A stretch of DNA of 64,000 nucleotides, taken from an uncultured Lachnospiraceae bacterium. GTDB lineage: Bacteria; Bacillota; Clostridia; Lachnospirales; Lachnospiraceae. This document shows, in pieces, positions 42,517-52,520 of this stretch. The notes beneath the pieces were generated by a model. The model did not search any database. It was not told where the DNA came from and was given only the letters and a program-made list of their open reading frames with translations. Position 1 is the first letter of the stretch; each line of letters begins with the position of its first letter. The position numbers were made by a program, and so were the translations under genes. Location of the stretch: positions 1 to 64,000 of the forward strand of contig CANOFW010000002.1 in NCBI GenBank assembly GCA_947565425.1, read 5' to 3'.

Positions 42517-43608
42517 TTACATGATAATTATATTATTACATCTCATGTCTTTTCCAAGGTCATATATCTTACCGGTTTCAATGCCTACAACTTTCGGACG
42601 CAGGATATAACCGGGGTTATTCTGTACTACTTTCGCTTTCTCACCATTGCTGAGCTGAACAATCGTATCAACTGGATATAAAATCATGCTCTCAAGAAAG
42701 CTTTTCATAACATTCAAATCAAGTTCCTGAGTCATGGACATAATCATCTCTACGGCGTCTCTCTGGGAAAACGCTTTCTTATAAGAACGTTCTGTCACAA
42801 GCGCGTCATAAATATCCACAACCGACAAGATCTTTGCAAACAAGTGCATCTTTTCCGAGGAAACTCCCATCGGATAACCCATACCGTTCATCTTCTCATG
42901 GTGCTGTAACACACCCAATAACACCGACGGAGAATAATTTTCCTTCTCTTTTAGAATCTCGTAGCCGTACACGGAATGCTGCTTCATAATTGCAAACTCT
43001 TCATCATTCAACCTTCCCGGCTTATTAAGCACCTCATTGGGTATCTTAGACTTTCCCAGATCATGAAGCAGACCGGCAATGCCAATCTCGTACACTTCCT
43101 TATCATTCAACCCATGCTGCTTCGCCACAATCATTGCCATAGTAGCAACGTCTACACTGTGCTTAAATGTATATTCATCACTAATCTTCAAGGTGCTAAT
43201 GTCAACTGCAATCGCCTCATTGTCAGAAATCGCGCGCATCAATTCATCGGTAATCTTGTTGGTCGCATCTGAGAAATCCTGCGTATCCGTATTATTATAC
43301 AGATATTGAATCCCCTCTGCCACCCGCTTCTTCACACTCTCCGTCAACTTAACCTTCGAGCGGTCCTCCACCCTGGTCTTAGCGATGACGCTCTGCGCCA
43401 TGAGCGATATATTCTCCTCTTCCGGATCTTCCTCGCCCTCTCGTATGTACACGCCATTAATTCCAAGCTTCAGTAAAGAGTCAATCAGATATTCATCCAT
43501 AATTGCTCCCCGGGCAATTAAAATCCTGCCTCTGCGATCCACGATCGCCTGGTCAATTTTCATTCCTTGTTGTAAGGACCTGGTCCTCATGAAAAATCGT
43601 TTAACCAC
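42517..43608 (-). CDS. HD-GYP domain cyclic di-GMP phosphodiesterase
   Basis: A 363-residue protein starting at GTG 43608 (AGAGG 8 bases upstream); a TTG nine codons earlier is the alternative. An N-terminal DUF3391-like region (about 1-75; LQQGMKIDQAIVDRRGRILIARG) precedes an HD-GYP domain (about 95-300). The metal-binding motifs are complete: GLLHDLGKSKIP, MKQHSVYGYEIL, LLGVLQHHEKMNGMGYP and VVDIYDALVTERSYK. HD-GYP enzymes hydrolyse cyclic di-GMP to GMP, which would oppose the cyclase at 20614. No receiver or membrane domain is present, so the input is intracellular or via the N-terminal region. It is a single gene with its own terminator. Confidence 0.93.
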   Translation of the reverse strand: MVKRFFMRTRSLQQGMKIDQAIVDRRGRILIARGAIMDEYLIDSLLKLGINGVYIREGEEDPEEENISLMAQSVIAKTRVEDRSKVKLTESVKKRVAEGIQYLYNNTDTQDFSDATNKITDELMRAISDNEAIAVDISTLKISDEYTFKHSVDVATMAMIVAKQHGLNDKEVYEIGIAGLLHDLGKSKIPNEVLNKPGRLNDEEFAIMKQHSVYGYEILKEKENYSPSVLLGVLQHHEKMNGMGYPMGVSSEKMHLFAKILSVVDIYDALVTERSYKKAFSQRDAVEMIMSMTQELDLNVMKSFLESMILYPVDTIVQLSNGEKAKVVQNNPGYILRPKVVGIETGKIYDLGKDMRCNNIIIM

Positions 43609-43738
43609 AAACTTTACCTCTGCAACCTCTGCCAATTCACGGCTCTTTTCTTCCAGTTTTGCTGAATCTTTCCAAAAGTAATATCATTATACACTATATC
43701 TTCATAAAATCCAACTACATTTTACCTGTCATCACAAA

Positions 43739-43877
43739 AATCAATTTCCAAAACATCCTTAAGCAGTGGATTTCACCGACGCTAAAAACACTCCTGAATT
43801 GTTCGTTTTGGGTATAGAACACCCTTGCAGCATAGAGATATTCCAACAATTCGTTAAGGATATTTTGAAAATTGATT
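43739..43877. mobile_element. MITE-like inverted-repeat element
   Basis: Terminal arms 43739-43762 and 43854-43877 are 24-bp inverted repeats with two mismatches, with weaker pairing extending outward. Inside, GAATTGTT (43796-43803) pairs with AACAATTC (43845-43852), and GGGT/ACCC forms a smaller hairpin (43810-43824). There is no believable coding capacity; a 60-residue frame overlaps it but has no recognisable features. No clear target duplication is seen. It lies between the 3' end of the SGNH gene and the start of the HD-GYP gene. A non-autonomous transposable element is the likeliest reading; a structured RNA is the alternative. Confidence 0.55.
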
Positions 43878-43907
43878 TCCGTAATCCCTGATTCCCATCT
43901 GCAAAAT

Positions 43908-45617
43908 TTATCTCAATGGTTTCCGTTTCCCTTTCACCCATTTACTGAGAGGGCTTGTGCATTGCTCATAACGATTCTTTGCCAACACTTTATAGTAATA
44001 TTTTTTCTTTGGAGATGCCGTCTTATCAACAAAATATCGTTTTGAAGTCGTGCCAACACAGCGATATTTGCCATTTTTCTTGTCGGCGCGGTATATCTCA
44101 TATTTGGAAGCTCCCTGTACAGAACTCCAGGAAATCTTAATATCCGCATAGGACGAGCCGCGTTTACTTTTTGCCGCGCTCGTCTTTACAATCTTAGGCG
44201 CGTTACATGCTACATAGAGTGTAAAAGAGGCTTTTTCCGAAGGCTTCTTCTTATTGTAAACCCTGATAACCACTTTTCCGGGAGTCTTTGCCTTTATCTG
44301 ACCATTCGCCGCATTCACCGACGCCACTTTTTTCTTGCTGCTTATCCATTTCAAGCTGCTCAGATTCGTCTGCGGCTGCACCCAAAGCTTATCGCCCTTG
44401 CCTGCCACATAATAAGATCTGTTAAAAGACAGTGGTATCTTCACCTTAACCTTACAAAATGCCTGCAAGCCATCTTTGCTCTCTGCATAAACGATGGTCT
44501 CTCCCTCCGCCTTTGCTGTCACCAGACCGCTCTTGGGATCTACAGAGGCAATACTTTGATTAAAGCTTTTATATGTGATGTCGTAAGAATCCGGCAAGCG
44601 GCTGGACACGTTTGCACTCAGTCTCGCCTTTTGGCCTTTGTTGAGTGTAATATTCTTCTTGTTCAGCGAAAGTGAATCTGCTGGAAGCGCATACAGGGCA
44701 GAAATTTCCCGCTCTGAAAGATTACTGCCAGTCAGGGAAATCTGCCATGGATAGGGCAGCGACCGAAACATCCGATAATAAAAGGAACAGGCGGCAAGAT
44801 AATAGCCGGCATATTCTGGATGTTTGTCGTCACTTCTAACCATAGATATCTCTGGATAAAGCTTATTCACGCGGTGGGAATGCATCCCTACCATAATCGC
44901 CTCAATGCCAAATATGTTTTCCAGCTCCTTAAACGCCGCGGCAAGATACAACTCCATTTCCTCCGTCGACAGCAGCCTATTTGTCCCATTGACTTTGACG
45001 GGAATGCCATTGCTGTACCCAGCATTCATATATAATAACATCTTGGCATGTGGCTGAAATACTTTTACAAGCTCTTGCAGCCGCCCAATCGCGGGAACTG
45101 TCGAAGATTCAAAAAACTGGATAGGTTCCGCTGTCTTTTCTTGGAAAATAATATAATCCCATTTGCGATTGACGATCAACTTCATAAACTGCCTGTAGTA
45201 AGAAATGTGATCCGCATCCATTCCCGCATAATATTTAAGCCTGGCATTTCCATGCGCCAGCGTCTTGACTTTCAGATTACGCCCTTCCGCCGCCGCCAGG
45301 TCCATCAACGGCTGCTCCACGCAATAGCTAATATTAGACGCTATGCTCGTCCTGGTAAAACTATTTCCCACCAACAGCACGCGCGTTTCTTTTGAAGCTT
45401 GTGTATCAATACCCATCCCGCAATCTGCGGTCACAACCTCCATCTGCGCATCCTCTTTTCTATCATCCTCCTCTTGTATTCTTGCCTTATCATCCAGCGA
45501 AACCTCGGAAGCCTTATGCTCCGAACGTACATCATATTCTGCATGAACTTCCATACTTCCTGTCACGCAGACGGCAATAACACATATAAAACATATAACT
45601 CTCTTTAATCTCTCCAT
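43908..45617 (-). CDS. Secreted SGNH-like hydrolase with Big_2 and fn3 modules
   Basis: A 569-residue exported protein. It starts at the ATG at 45617 (AAGGAG upstream), with a signal peptide ending VHA. The N-terminal domain (about 75-300) resembles SGNH/GDSL-type hydrolases. VLLVGNSFTRTS carries the block I serine. KLIVNRKWDYIIFQE and DDKHPEYAGYYLAAC supply the likely catalytic Asp/His (D..HP..AG). Two Big_2-like Ig units follow (about 315-480; ITLNKGQKARLSA, KKKVASVNAANGQIKAKTPGK), then a C-terminal fn3 unit (about 485-569). It may deacetylate or de-esterify a surface glycan, which is inferred. It lies 35 bases downstream of ilvA without a terminator between them. Confidence 0.82.
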   Translation of the reverse strand: MERLKRVICFICVIAVCVTGSMEVHAEYDVRSEHKASEVSLDDKARIQEEDDRKEDAQMEVVTADCGMGIDTQASKETRVLLVGNSFTRTSIASNISYCVEQPLMDLAAAEGRNLKVKTLAHGNARLKYYAGMDADHISYYRQFMKLIVNRKWDYIIFQEKTAEPIQFFESSTVPAIGRLQELVKVFQPHAKMLLYMNAGYSNGIPVKVNGTNRLLSTEEMELYLAAAFKELENIFGIEAIMVGMHSHRVNKLYPEISMVRSDDKHPEYAGYYLAACSFYYRMFRSLPYPWQISLTGSNLSEREISALYALPADSLSLNKKNITLNKGQKARLSANVSSRLPDSYDITYKSFNQSIASVDPKSGLVTAKAEGETIVYAESKDGLQAFCKVKVKIPLSFNRSYYVAGKGDKLWVQPQTNLSSLKWISSKKKVASVNAANGQIKAKTPGKVVIRVYNKKKPSEKASFTLYVACNAPKIVKTSAAKSKRGSSYADIKISWSSVQGASKYEIYRADKKNGKYRCVGTTSKRYFVDKTASPKKKYYYKVLAKNRYEQCTSPLSKWVKGKRKPLR

Positions 45618-45652
45618 GACTTTCTCCTTACGCAACACCACTGTCAATCACT

Positions 45653-46864
45653 CTATAAGTTTGTTCTCACAAGCTTCGGTTTATACCCTCCTTCTTCCAA
45701 CGCATGTATAATCTGCTGCTTATGCTCTGTGCCAAAAGCTTCCAAGGTAATTCGCAATTCCACGGCAGCATTGCGGTTGGTCGTGACAAACTGATTATGT
45801 TCCAGTTTGATGACATTTCCCTGCTGCCTTGCCATAGTCTCCGCAACCTTACTCAATTCTCCCGGTTTATCCGGCAACAGCACCGATACGGTAAAAATTC
45901 GGTCGCGGAAAATCAACCCCTGCTGCACGACGGAGGACATGGTAATCACATCCATATTGCCGCCGCTTAAAATGGATACTACGCGTTTCCCCTCTACCTG
46001 CAAATGACGCAGCGCCGCAACGGTCAAAAGCCCAGAATTCTCCACAACCATTTTATGATTCTCCACCATATCCAAAAACGCTACAATCAACTCATCGTCT
46101 TCCACGGTGATAATTTCGTCCAGGTTTTCCCGCACATAAGGAAAAATAGTTTCTCCAGGCGTCTTGACTGCCGTACCGTCTGCAATCGTGCTGACGCCCG
46201 GAAGCGTCACGATTTTTCCAGCTTCCATGGAAGCCTGCATACAATTAGCGCCCGCCGGCTCTACGCCAATCACTTTAATCTTAGGATTCAAAAGTTTGGC
46301 AAGCGTGGACACGCCCGTGGCAAGCCCACCTCCTCCGATGGGAACCAAAATATATTCCACCAACGGCAGCTCTTTGAAAATTTCCATGGCAATCGTTCCC
46401 TGCCCGGTGGCAACAGCAAGGTCGTCAAACGGATGGATAAAGGTATAGCCATGTTCCTCGGCAAGCTCATAAGCCTTATTGCATGCCTCGTCATAGACAT
46501 CCCCATATAATACGACGTCCGCACCGTAACCTTTGGTACGGTTGACCTTAATTAACGGTGTAGTGGTAGGCATTACAATGGTCGCTTTCACACCGAAACA
46601 TTTCGCCGCATACGCAACTCCCTGCGCATGATTCCCCGCGGAAGCGGTGATTAGTCCCTTCTGGCGTTCTTCCTCGGTGAGCGTGCTAATTTTATAATAT
46701 GCGCCGCGCACTTTATACGCCCCGGTAAACTGCATATTCTCAGGCTTTAGATAGACCTTATTGCCCGTCTGCTCACTGAGAAAATCGCTGTATACCAACT
46801 TCGTCTCCTGCGTCACCTCCTGTACTACCCTGCTCGCCTCTTCAAATTTATCTAGTGTCAGCAT
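45653..46864 (-). CDS. ilvA: Threonine ammonia-lyase
   Basis: A 403-residue PLP enzyme converting threonine to 2-oxobutanoate and ammonia. The PLP lysine lies in FTGAYKVRGAYYK (about 47-59). Other motifs are SAGNHAQGVAYAAK, the phosphate-binding loop VPIGGGGLATG and a C-terminal Ser/Gly motif LSGGNMD. A single ACT-like regulatory domain occupies about 325-403 (VSVLLPDKPGELSKVAET), as in the short biosynthetic or catabolic form. The start overlaps the end of ftsY by 7 bases, so it is part of the smc-ftsY transcript. Linkage to isoleucine synthesis or threonine catabolism cannot be settled here. Confidence 0.96.
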   Translation of the reverse strand: MLTLDKFEEASRVVQEVTQETKLVYSDFLSEQTGNKVYLKPENMQFTGAYKVRGAYYKISTLTEEERQKGLITASAGNHAQGVAYAAKCFGVKATIVMPTTTPLIKVNRTKGYGADVVLYGDVYDEACNKAYELAEEHGYTFIHPFDDLAVATGQGTIAMEIFKELPLVEYILVPIGGGGLATGVSTLAKLLNPKIKVIGVEPAGANCMQASMEAGKIVTLPGVSTIADGTAVKTPGETIFPYVRENLDEIITVEDDELIVAFLDMVENHKMVVENSGLLTVAALRHLQVEGKRVVSILSGGNMDVITMSSVVQQGLIFRDRIFTVSVLLPDKPGELSKVAETMARQQGNVIKLEHNQFVTTNRNAAVELRITLEAFGTEHKQQIIHALEEGGYKPKLVRTNL

Positions 46865-47817
46865 GATATTTCCTCCTGTTCATTCTCTTCCTCTCGCGTA
46901 AAAAGTGCATTTACAAACTGCTCCGCATCAAATTTCTGTAAATCATCTATCGTCTCGCCCACACCGATATATTTTACCGGAATACCCAGCTCCGACTGAA
47001 TCGCGACTGCAATGCCGCCCTTTGCCGTTCCGTCCATCTTCGTGAGAACAATGCCCGTGATATCGGCAACTTCAGAAAACTGTTTTGCCTGCGCAAGCGC
47101 ATTTTGTCCGGTTGTCCCGTCAAGCACAACCAACGTCTCCCGAAACGCGTCGGGAAATTCTTTTTCCAAAATACGGTGGATTTTTCGCAACTCTTCCATT
47201 AGGTTCTTCTTATTATGAAGGCGTCCGGCTGTATCGCAAAGCAATACGTCCGCATTCCGCGCCTTTGCCGCAGCCACAGCGTCATATACAACAGATGCCG
47301 GGTCCGCGCCCTCCTGACCGCCAATCATCTCTACACCTGCACGATTCGCCCACTCAGCGAGCTGCTCGCCTGCCGCCGCACGAAAGGTATCTGCCGCGGC
47401 AATGACAACTTTTTTCCCCTGATCCTTGAGCTTGCCCGCAAGTTTGCCTACAGAAGTTGTCTTGCCTACGCCGTTGACGCCGATCACCAGCACCACCGAC
47501 TTCTCCTGCTCAAAGCGATATGCCGTCTCGCCCACATCCATCTGCTCCTTAATACTGGCAATCAGCAATTCCTTACACTGACCTGGCTCCTTGATATGTT
47601 CCTTTTTTACCTTTTCTTTGAGATTTTCGATAATCTCCGTCGTCGCATGTACGCCCAAATCCCCCATAATTAGTATTTCCTCAATTTCTTCATAGAAATC
47701 TTCATCTATGCTGGAAAATCCGCTGAATATGGAATCAATCCCGGAGACGATGTTATCTCTTGTCTTTGTCAGCCCTTGTACAAGCCGTCTGAAAAAGCCT
47801 TTCTTTTCCTCTGCCAT
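46858..47817 (-). CDS. ftsY: Signal recognition particle receptor FtsY
   Basis: A 319-residue SRP GTPase. An N domain of helices (about 1-95, FFRRLVQGLTKTRDNIVSGI) precedes the G domain with G1 GVNGVGKTTSVGKLA, G2 DTFRAAAGEQL, G3 DTAGRLHNK, G4 TKMDGTAKGG and the closing GVGETIDDLQKFD. It docks the signal recognition particle at the membrane for co-translational targeting. It lacks the long acidic A domain of proteobacterial FtsY, as usual in Firmicutes. The ATG at 47817 is preferred over one three codons upstream because of AAAGGG spacing. It follows smc closely. Confidence 0.97.
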   Translation of the reverse strand: MAEEKKGFFRRLVQGLTKTRDNIVSGIDSIFSGFSSIDEDFYEEIEEILIMGDLGVHATTEIIENLKEKVKKEHIKEPGQCKELLIASIKEQMDVGETAYRFEQEKSVVLVIGVNGVGKTTSVGKLAGKLKDQGKKVVIAAADTFRAAAGEQLAEWANRAGVEMIGGQEGADPASVVYDAVAAAKARNADVLLCDTAGRLHNKKNLMEELRKIHRILEKEFPDAFRETLVVLDGTTGQNALAQAKQFSEVADITGIVLTKMDGTAKGGIAVAIQSELGIPVKYIGVGETIDDLQKFDAEQFVNALFTREEENEQEEISC

Positions 47818-47871
47818 CGTAGTCATCCCTTTCCTTAAATATTAACCCTTTTGCAAAACGAAACTCCTTTT

Positions 47872-50800
47872 CTACGCATCCAACGCTTCCTCAATCAGAT
47901 TTACAGACACAAGCGTAGACACTCCTTTTTCCTGCATGGTGATTCCATAAAGGCGGTCCGCCGCCGCCATGGTGCCTCTCCTATGCGTAATCACAATGAA
48001 CTGGGTATTTTTTGTCAATTTATGTAAATACTTGGCAAACCGTCCCACATTGGAGTCATCCAACGCTGCCTCAATCTCATCCAAAAGGCAGAACGGCGAG
48101 GGCTTTAAATTCTGAATCGCAAACAACAAAGAAATTGCCGTCAACGATTTCTCTCCGCCGGACATCTGCATCATATTTTGTAACTTCTTGCCGGGCGGCT
48201 GGGCGCTAATGCGGATTCCGCACTCAAGAATATCTTCTTCCTCCACCAATTCCAGCGTTCCCTTTCCTCCTCCGAACAATTCTTTAAACACTTTGTTAAA
48301 TTCTGACTGAATTTCTGCAAATTTTTCCATAAACTGTTTACGCATCCCCGCATCCAGCTCTTCGATAATGCCAAGCAGCGTGTTTTCTGCTTCCACCAGA
48401 TCGTCATGTTGCGTCTTTAAAAATACATATCGCTCGGACAAACTCTTGTAATCTTCAATGGCATTGACATTAACGTCGCCAAGCTTGCGGATTTCGTCTT
48501 TCATCTGCGCAATCAATTTCTTTAACTCGGCAAGATTGTTATATTCCTCGCTGCGCAGTTCCATGGCGTTATGAAGCGTAAGTTCATATTCCTCCCACAT
48601 ATAGTTACTCTGGCTCTCCGCTGATTCTTGCAACTTTTCCTTTTGGCTGTTCAAGCGGTACAATTCCTTGTCCAAGTCATTCATGCGCTTTGACAATTCC
48701 TCCTGCTTCTGGAAAAATCCTCGATAAGACTGCGACATCTCCTCACGCTGTTTCTGCCCTTTTTGGATCTTCTCTTCCAATTCGCTGTACGCTGTGTTGG
48801 AAGCCTCGATGGTCTCAAGAATCTTTGCGATATCCTGCTGTTTTTTCTCAATATCAGACTGCGAATCATTCTTTTCCTGCTTCGCCGCCGCAAGGTCCGC
48901 CTGCAATTTCCCTAATTCCCCTTCAATACGGGAAATGTTTTCCTGTAAAAACTTCACCTTCTGCAAGAGGTTCGCTTCCTCTAGCTGTACTCCGGAAACC
49001 GCCTTCTGACTCTCCTCCGCTAATTGATTCTGCCTGTCCAAAATCTCGCGCAGATTGCGGTTTTCTTCCTCAATCTCTTTTTCCCGTCGGTCTGCCGCCT
49101 GGATTTCTTCCTGAATCATGCCGCGGTTTTCCGTAATCTCTCCAAGCTGGTACTCAATCTGGCGACTCTCCGTCTGCAAATCCGTGTACTGGCTAAAGTT
49201 TGCTTCTTTCTGCTCCCTGGCGCGCTCTAAATTCATTTTCTCCGTGTTCTGCCCAAGCATTGCTTCTTTGAGTTCTTCCCGCACCGCGAGCAAATCTTCC
49301 TTCAAAAGTTCACGTGCTGTCTGAATCTCTGCTAAACGCTTCCGGTGTTGTGCAGCAGCAGCCTCAAGCTCCGTAGTCTGTCTCTGTAAGTCCTCAATTT
49401 CACGTTTCCTGCCCAGAAGGTTACTGGTATTCTTAAAAGCTCCGCCCGACATAGAACCGCCGGGATTGAGAGATTCTCCTTCCAGCGTAACGATTCGCAA
49501 ACTATACTGATATTTGCGCGCAAGGGCAATCGCATGTTCAATCGTATCTACCACATATGTCCTGCCCAACAGATGAGATTTTAGTCCCGCATAGCGGCTA
49601 TCCGCATGAATTAGCTCACTGCCAATGCCTATCACGCCCGGCTCTTTTAAGGCTGCCTGGTTTACCTGCGGCGTCTTCTTTCCCACGCTGGTGAGCGGAA
49701 GAAATGTTGCGCGTCCATAACGATTCTTTTTCAGGTGCTCAATCATTTTCTTGGCTGTGTCCTCATCTTCTGTGACAATATTCTGAATGCTGCCACCCAA
49801 CGCCGTCTCAATGGCTATTTCATATTTTTTATCTACCTGAATCAAATCAGCCACAACTCCAAGAAGCCCTGGAACATCGTCCTTTTTCTCCATCACGCGG
49901 CGAATCGCATTGCCGTAGCCGTCATACCGCTCGGCAATGTTAATCAGAGATTCCAGTCGGGATTTCTCCCTGTGATAACGTGCCGTATCCTGTTCCAGTT
50001 CCCGGTTCGTCTGCGCCTGCTTCTCCTGCCACTGCCGGTTCTTTTGCTCCAGCTCTTGCTCCTGTTTCAACAGACCCAAATAATGTTCTTTCGCCTCTTC
50101 GTACTTTTTCTCACACTCCTCCACCATAGACTTGAGGTCCTCTTCTTCGCTCTTTTGCTCTAAAAGCCGCTTACTCAGTTCTGCCCTGCGGATATTTACC
50201 TGCTCTTGCATCGTATCATAACGCTGCTGTCTCGCCTTGGTGGAAGCCTTATTGTTGAGAAGTTCAATCATCTCGTTTTTGCCATTTTCAATGCCGCGGC
50301 TACAACGGGCAATCTCCTCCTGAATCTCCTGATACTGTGCCATCACCTGAATCTTCTGTTCCTCTACAGAAGCGAGCTGCCGCTTAAATTGCGCCATCTC
50401 TTTGCCAAACTCTTCTTTCTGCCCCACGCGCTGCGCCATATCCGCATCAATTTCTAGCTGCCGCGCGTTGAAATGCTCTTCACTCTGTTCGGCGGCATGA
50501 ATTTGTTCACGCAAAACATTAATCTGTCCTTCCAGCTTGCCTTTAAGAACAGTGGTATTACCCAGCTCATCCCTGAGAGACGCAAGGTGCGCATCTGCCT
50601 GCTCCATATCGCGCTCCATCTGTTCATATTCCGCTTTGATATTGCTGTAGGAAGCGTTCGTGTCCTTCAGTTCGCCGTCCGCAATCTCAATCTTTCCCGC
50701 AAGCTCTTTCGATTGCTGTTCTATGCGCTCCATATCCATGAGGAACATATTTACATCATACGTTTTTAATTCCTCTTTTTTCTTGAGGTACGTCTTCGCT

Positions 50801-51432
50801 TTCTCTGCCTGTTTTTCCAACGGTCCTACCTGTTTCTCCAACTCGGCGAGAATATCATTGACACGCAATAGGTTCTGCCTCTCATCCTCAAGCTTCTTCT
50901 GCGCCGTCGCCTTCCTCCGTTTAAACTTGACGATACCAGCCGCCTCGTCAAAAAGTTCCCTGCGCTCCTCCGGCTTGCCGCTGAGGATACGCTCAATCTG
51001 TCCCTGTCCAATAATGGAATATCCCTCTTTGCCAATACCGGTATCATAAAACAGCTCATTTACATCTTTCAGTCGACACGTTGTGCCGTTAATCAAATAT
51101 TCGCTCTCACCGGAACGATAGACCCTGCGCGCTACCGTTACCTCATTAAAATCAACATTCAACTGTCTATCACTGTTATCGAGCGTAATCGCTACATAGG
51201 CATAACTGAGCGGTTTGCGATTTTCCGTGCCTGAAAAAATAACGTCTTGCATGCTTGCACCGCGTAATTGTTTGACACGCTGTTCTCCCAGCACCCAGCG
51301 CACCGCGTCCGCCACGTTACTCTTGCCGCTTCCATTTGGCCCAACAATCCCGGTAATCCCATTGTGAAATTCAAAGAGAATTTTATTGGCAAAAGATTTG
51401 AACCCATGAACTTCTATACTTTTTAAATACAT
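47872..51432 (-). CDS. smc: Chromosome segregation protein SMC
   Basis: A 1,186-residue condensin ATPase, the usual length. Walker [21 protein letters not shown] lies at about 32-51. Coiled coils flank a hinge at about 510-640 (glycine-rich end [11 protein letters not shown] at about 657). The C-terminal head has signature [15 protein letters not shown] and Walker [17 protein letters not shown] near the end. It compacts and segregates chromosomes together with ScpA/ScpB, encoded elsewhere. It lies between rnc and ftsY, the standard Firmicutes order, within one transcript. Confidence 0.98.
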   Translation of the reverse strand: MYLKSIEVHGFKSFANKILFEFHNGITGIVGPNGSGKSNVADAVRWVLGEQRVKQLRGASMQDVIFSGTENRKPLSYAYVAITLDNSDRQLNVDFNEVTVARRVYRSGESEYLINGTTCRLKDVNELFYDTGIGKEGYSIIGQGQIERILSGKPEERRELFDEAAGIVKFKRRKATAQKKLEDERQNLLRVNDILAELEKQVGPLEKQAEKAKTYLKKKEELKTYDVNMFLMDMERIEQQSKELAGKIEIADGELKDTNASYSNIKAEYEQMERDMEQADAHLASLRDELGNTTVLKGKLEGQINVLREQIHAAEQSEEHFNARQLEIDADMAQRVGQKEEFGKEMAQFKRQLASVEEQKIQVMAQYQEIQEEIARCSRGIENGKNEMIELLNNKASTKARQQRYDTMQEQVNIRRAELSKRLLEQKSEEEDLKSMVEECEKKYEEAKEHYLGLLKQEQELEQKNRQWQEKQAQTNRELEQDTARYHREKSRLESLINIAERYDGYGNAIRRVMEKKDDVPGLLGVVADLIQVDKKYEIAIETALGGSIQNIVTEDEDTAKKMIEHLKKNRYGRATFLPLTSVGKKTPQVNQAALKEPGVIGIGSELIHADSRYAGLKSHLLGRTYVVDTIEHAIALARKYQYSLRIVTLEGESLNPGGSMSGGAFKNTSNLLGRKREIEDLQRQTTELEAAAAQHRKRLAEIQTARELLKEDLLAVREELKEAMLGQNTEKMNLERAREQKEANFSQYTDLQTESRQIEYQLGEITENRGMIQEEIQAADRREKEIEEENRNLREILDRQNQLAEESQKAVSGVQLEEANLLQKVKFLQENISRIEGELGKLQADLAAAKQEKNDSQSDIEKKQQDIAKILETIEASNTAYSELEEKIQKGQKQREEMSQSYRGFFQKQEELSKRMNDLDKELYRLNSQKEKLQESAESQSNYMWEEYELTLHNAMELRSEEYNNLAELKKLIAQMKDEIRKLGDVNVNAIEDYKSLSERYVFLKTQHDDLVEAENTLLGIIEELDAGMRKQFMEKFAEIQSEFNKVFKELFGGGKGTLELVEEEDILECGIRISAQPPGKKLQNMMQMSGGEKSLTAISLLFAIQNLKPSPFCLLDEIEAALDDSNVGRFAKYLHKLTKNTQFIVITHRRGTMAAADRLYGITMQEKGVSTLVSVNLIEEALDA

Positions 51433-51469
51433 GTATTTCCTCCATCCACTTCGTGCAGCAAAAGAGCGC

Positions 51470-52159
51470 TCAAAGCCCCTGCTGTTTTAAGCGCAGCAAC
51501 GTCTGGTAAGCCGCTTCCTGTTCCGCGGCCTTTTTCGTTCTTCCTTCCCCCTGTCCATAAGCGGTATCGCCAATCAACGCTTCCATCACAAACCGTTTGT
51601 TGTGGTCGGGACCTTCCTCGCGCAGCATCCGATAATGCAGCTCCTCGCTGAAATTTCCCTGTACAACTTCCTGTAGGATAGTCTTGCTATCATAAAAGAG
51701 TTTTTTATGCTCAAGATCATTTAAAATAAAACGTAAAACGAACTCTTTTGCATTAGCAAAACCACCGTCCAGATAGATTGCCCCGATTACTGCCTCCATC
51801 GCATCCGATAAGACCGAAGCGCGCTTTCTGCCGCCCGTCTGTTCTTCCCCCTTGCCCAGCCGTAAAAATCTGCCAAGTTCAAGCTCCCTTGTACAGAACG
51901 ACAACGTCTGTTCACAGACCATACTGGCGCGAAGCCTGGTCAACTCTCCCTCCGGCTCCTGAGAAAACTGTTCAAAAAGAAACTCGCTGGAAATAAGCTC
52001 TAACACGGCATCCCCCAGAAATTCCAGCCTTTCATTGTTAGACAATTTCCCCATATGCCGTTCGTTTGCATAGGAGCTATGGGTCAATGCCTGTGCCAGA
52101 AGCTTCTTATCCTCAAATTGATAGCCAATCCTCTCTTCAAATTCTCTCTGTAAGTCCAT
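51470..52159 (-). CDS. rnc: Ribonuclease III
   Basis: A 229-residue double-stranded RNA endonuclease. The signature NERLEFLGDAVLELISSEFLF (about 42-62) and SVLSDAMEAVIGAIYLDGG (about 115-133) hold the catalytic Glu/Asp residues. The double-stranded RNA-binding domain is at about 155-228 (KTILQEVVQG, GEGRTKKAAEQEAAY). It processes rRNA precursors and regulatory duplexes. A 13-bp imperfect hairpin lies in the 130-base leader between acp and rnc, a position used for RNase III autoregulation in some bacteria. It is followed by smc. Confidence 0.97.
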   Translation of the reverse strand: MDLQREFEERIGYQFEDKKLLAQALTHSSYANERHMGKLSNNERLEFLGDAVLELISSEFLFEQFSQEPEGELTRLRASMVCEQTLSFCTRELELGRFLRLGKGEEQTGGRKRASVLSDAMEAVIGAIYLDGGFANAKEFVLRFILNDLEHKKLFYDSKTILQEVVQGNFSEELHYRMLREEGPDHNKRFVMEALIGDTAYGQGEGRTKKAAEQEAAYQTLLRLKQQGL

Positions 52160-52223
52160 AAATTTTCCTTTCGATTACTGAATATATATACATAAAATTC
52201 TAGTTTCTTATATGACAAGGATA

Positions 52224-52256
52224 GCCCGGGAGAAATCTTAGCAATTTCTTCCAGGC
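52224..52256 (-). promoter_or_regulatory. Hairpin in the rnc leader
   Basis: On the minus strand, arms 52244-52256 and 52224-52236 pair over 13 positions with one G-U and one mismatch around a 7-base loop. No U-tract follows, so it is not a terminator. It sits in the acp-rnc gap and is a candidate RNase III processing or autoregulation site. Confidence 0.45.
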
Positions 52257-52289
52257 ACCCTAAATTCTTATGCAAACAATATGTCACCA

Positions 52290-52520
52290 CTAATTGATAG
52301 CTTCCTTAATCTGTTCTACTGCATCCCCTACGGTTACAATCTTCTCTGCTTCCTCGTTGGCAATCTCAATATCGAACTCTTCTTCCAGCCCCATGATAAT
52401 CTGAAAAATATCCAGAGAATCTGCTCCCAGATCATCTACGAAAGTAGTCTCCATTGTGATTTCTTCTACATCGACATTCAATACTTCAGAAATGATTTTC
52501 TTAATCTTTTCAAATTCCAT
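52290..52520 (-). CDS. acpP: Acyl carrier protein
   Basis: A 76-residue acidic four-helix protein with the phosphopantetheine attachment motif [12 protein letters not shown] (Ser about 36). It carries growing acyl chains in fatty acid synthesis. GGAGG lies 5 bases upstream of the ATG at 52520. The start overlaps the plsX stop by 11 bases, implying coupled translation. Length and charge match standard ACPs. Confidence 0.96.
   Translation of the reverse strand: MEFEKIKKIISEVLNVDVEEITMETTFVDDLGADSLDIFQIIMGLEEEFDIEIANEEAEKIVTVGDAVEQIKEAIN

Noticed and set aside
43759..43941. 60-residue minus-strand frame between the HD-GYP and SGNH genes
   Set aside because: It lies almost wholly inside the inverted-repeat element and has no recognisable features; the composition looks non-coding.
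52084..52290. 68-residue frame between acp and rnc
   Set aside because: It overlaps the rnc start, covers the leader hairpin and has no family features; the region is better read as untranslated leader.
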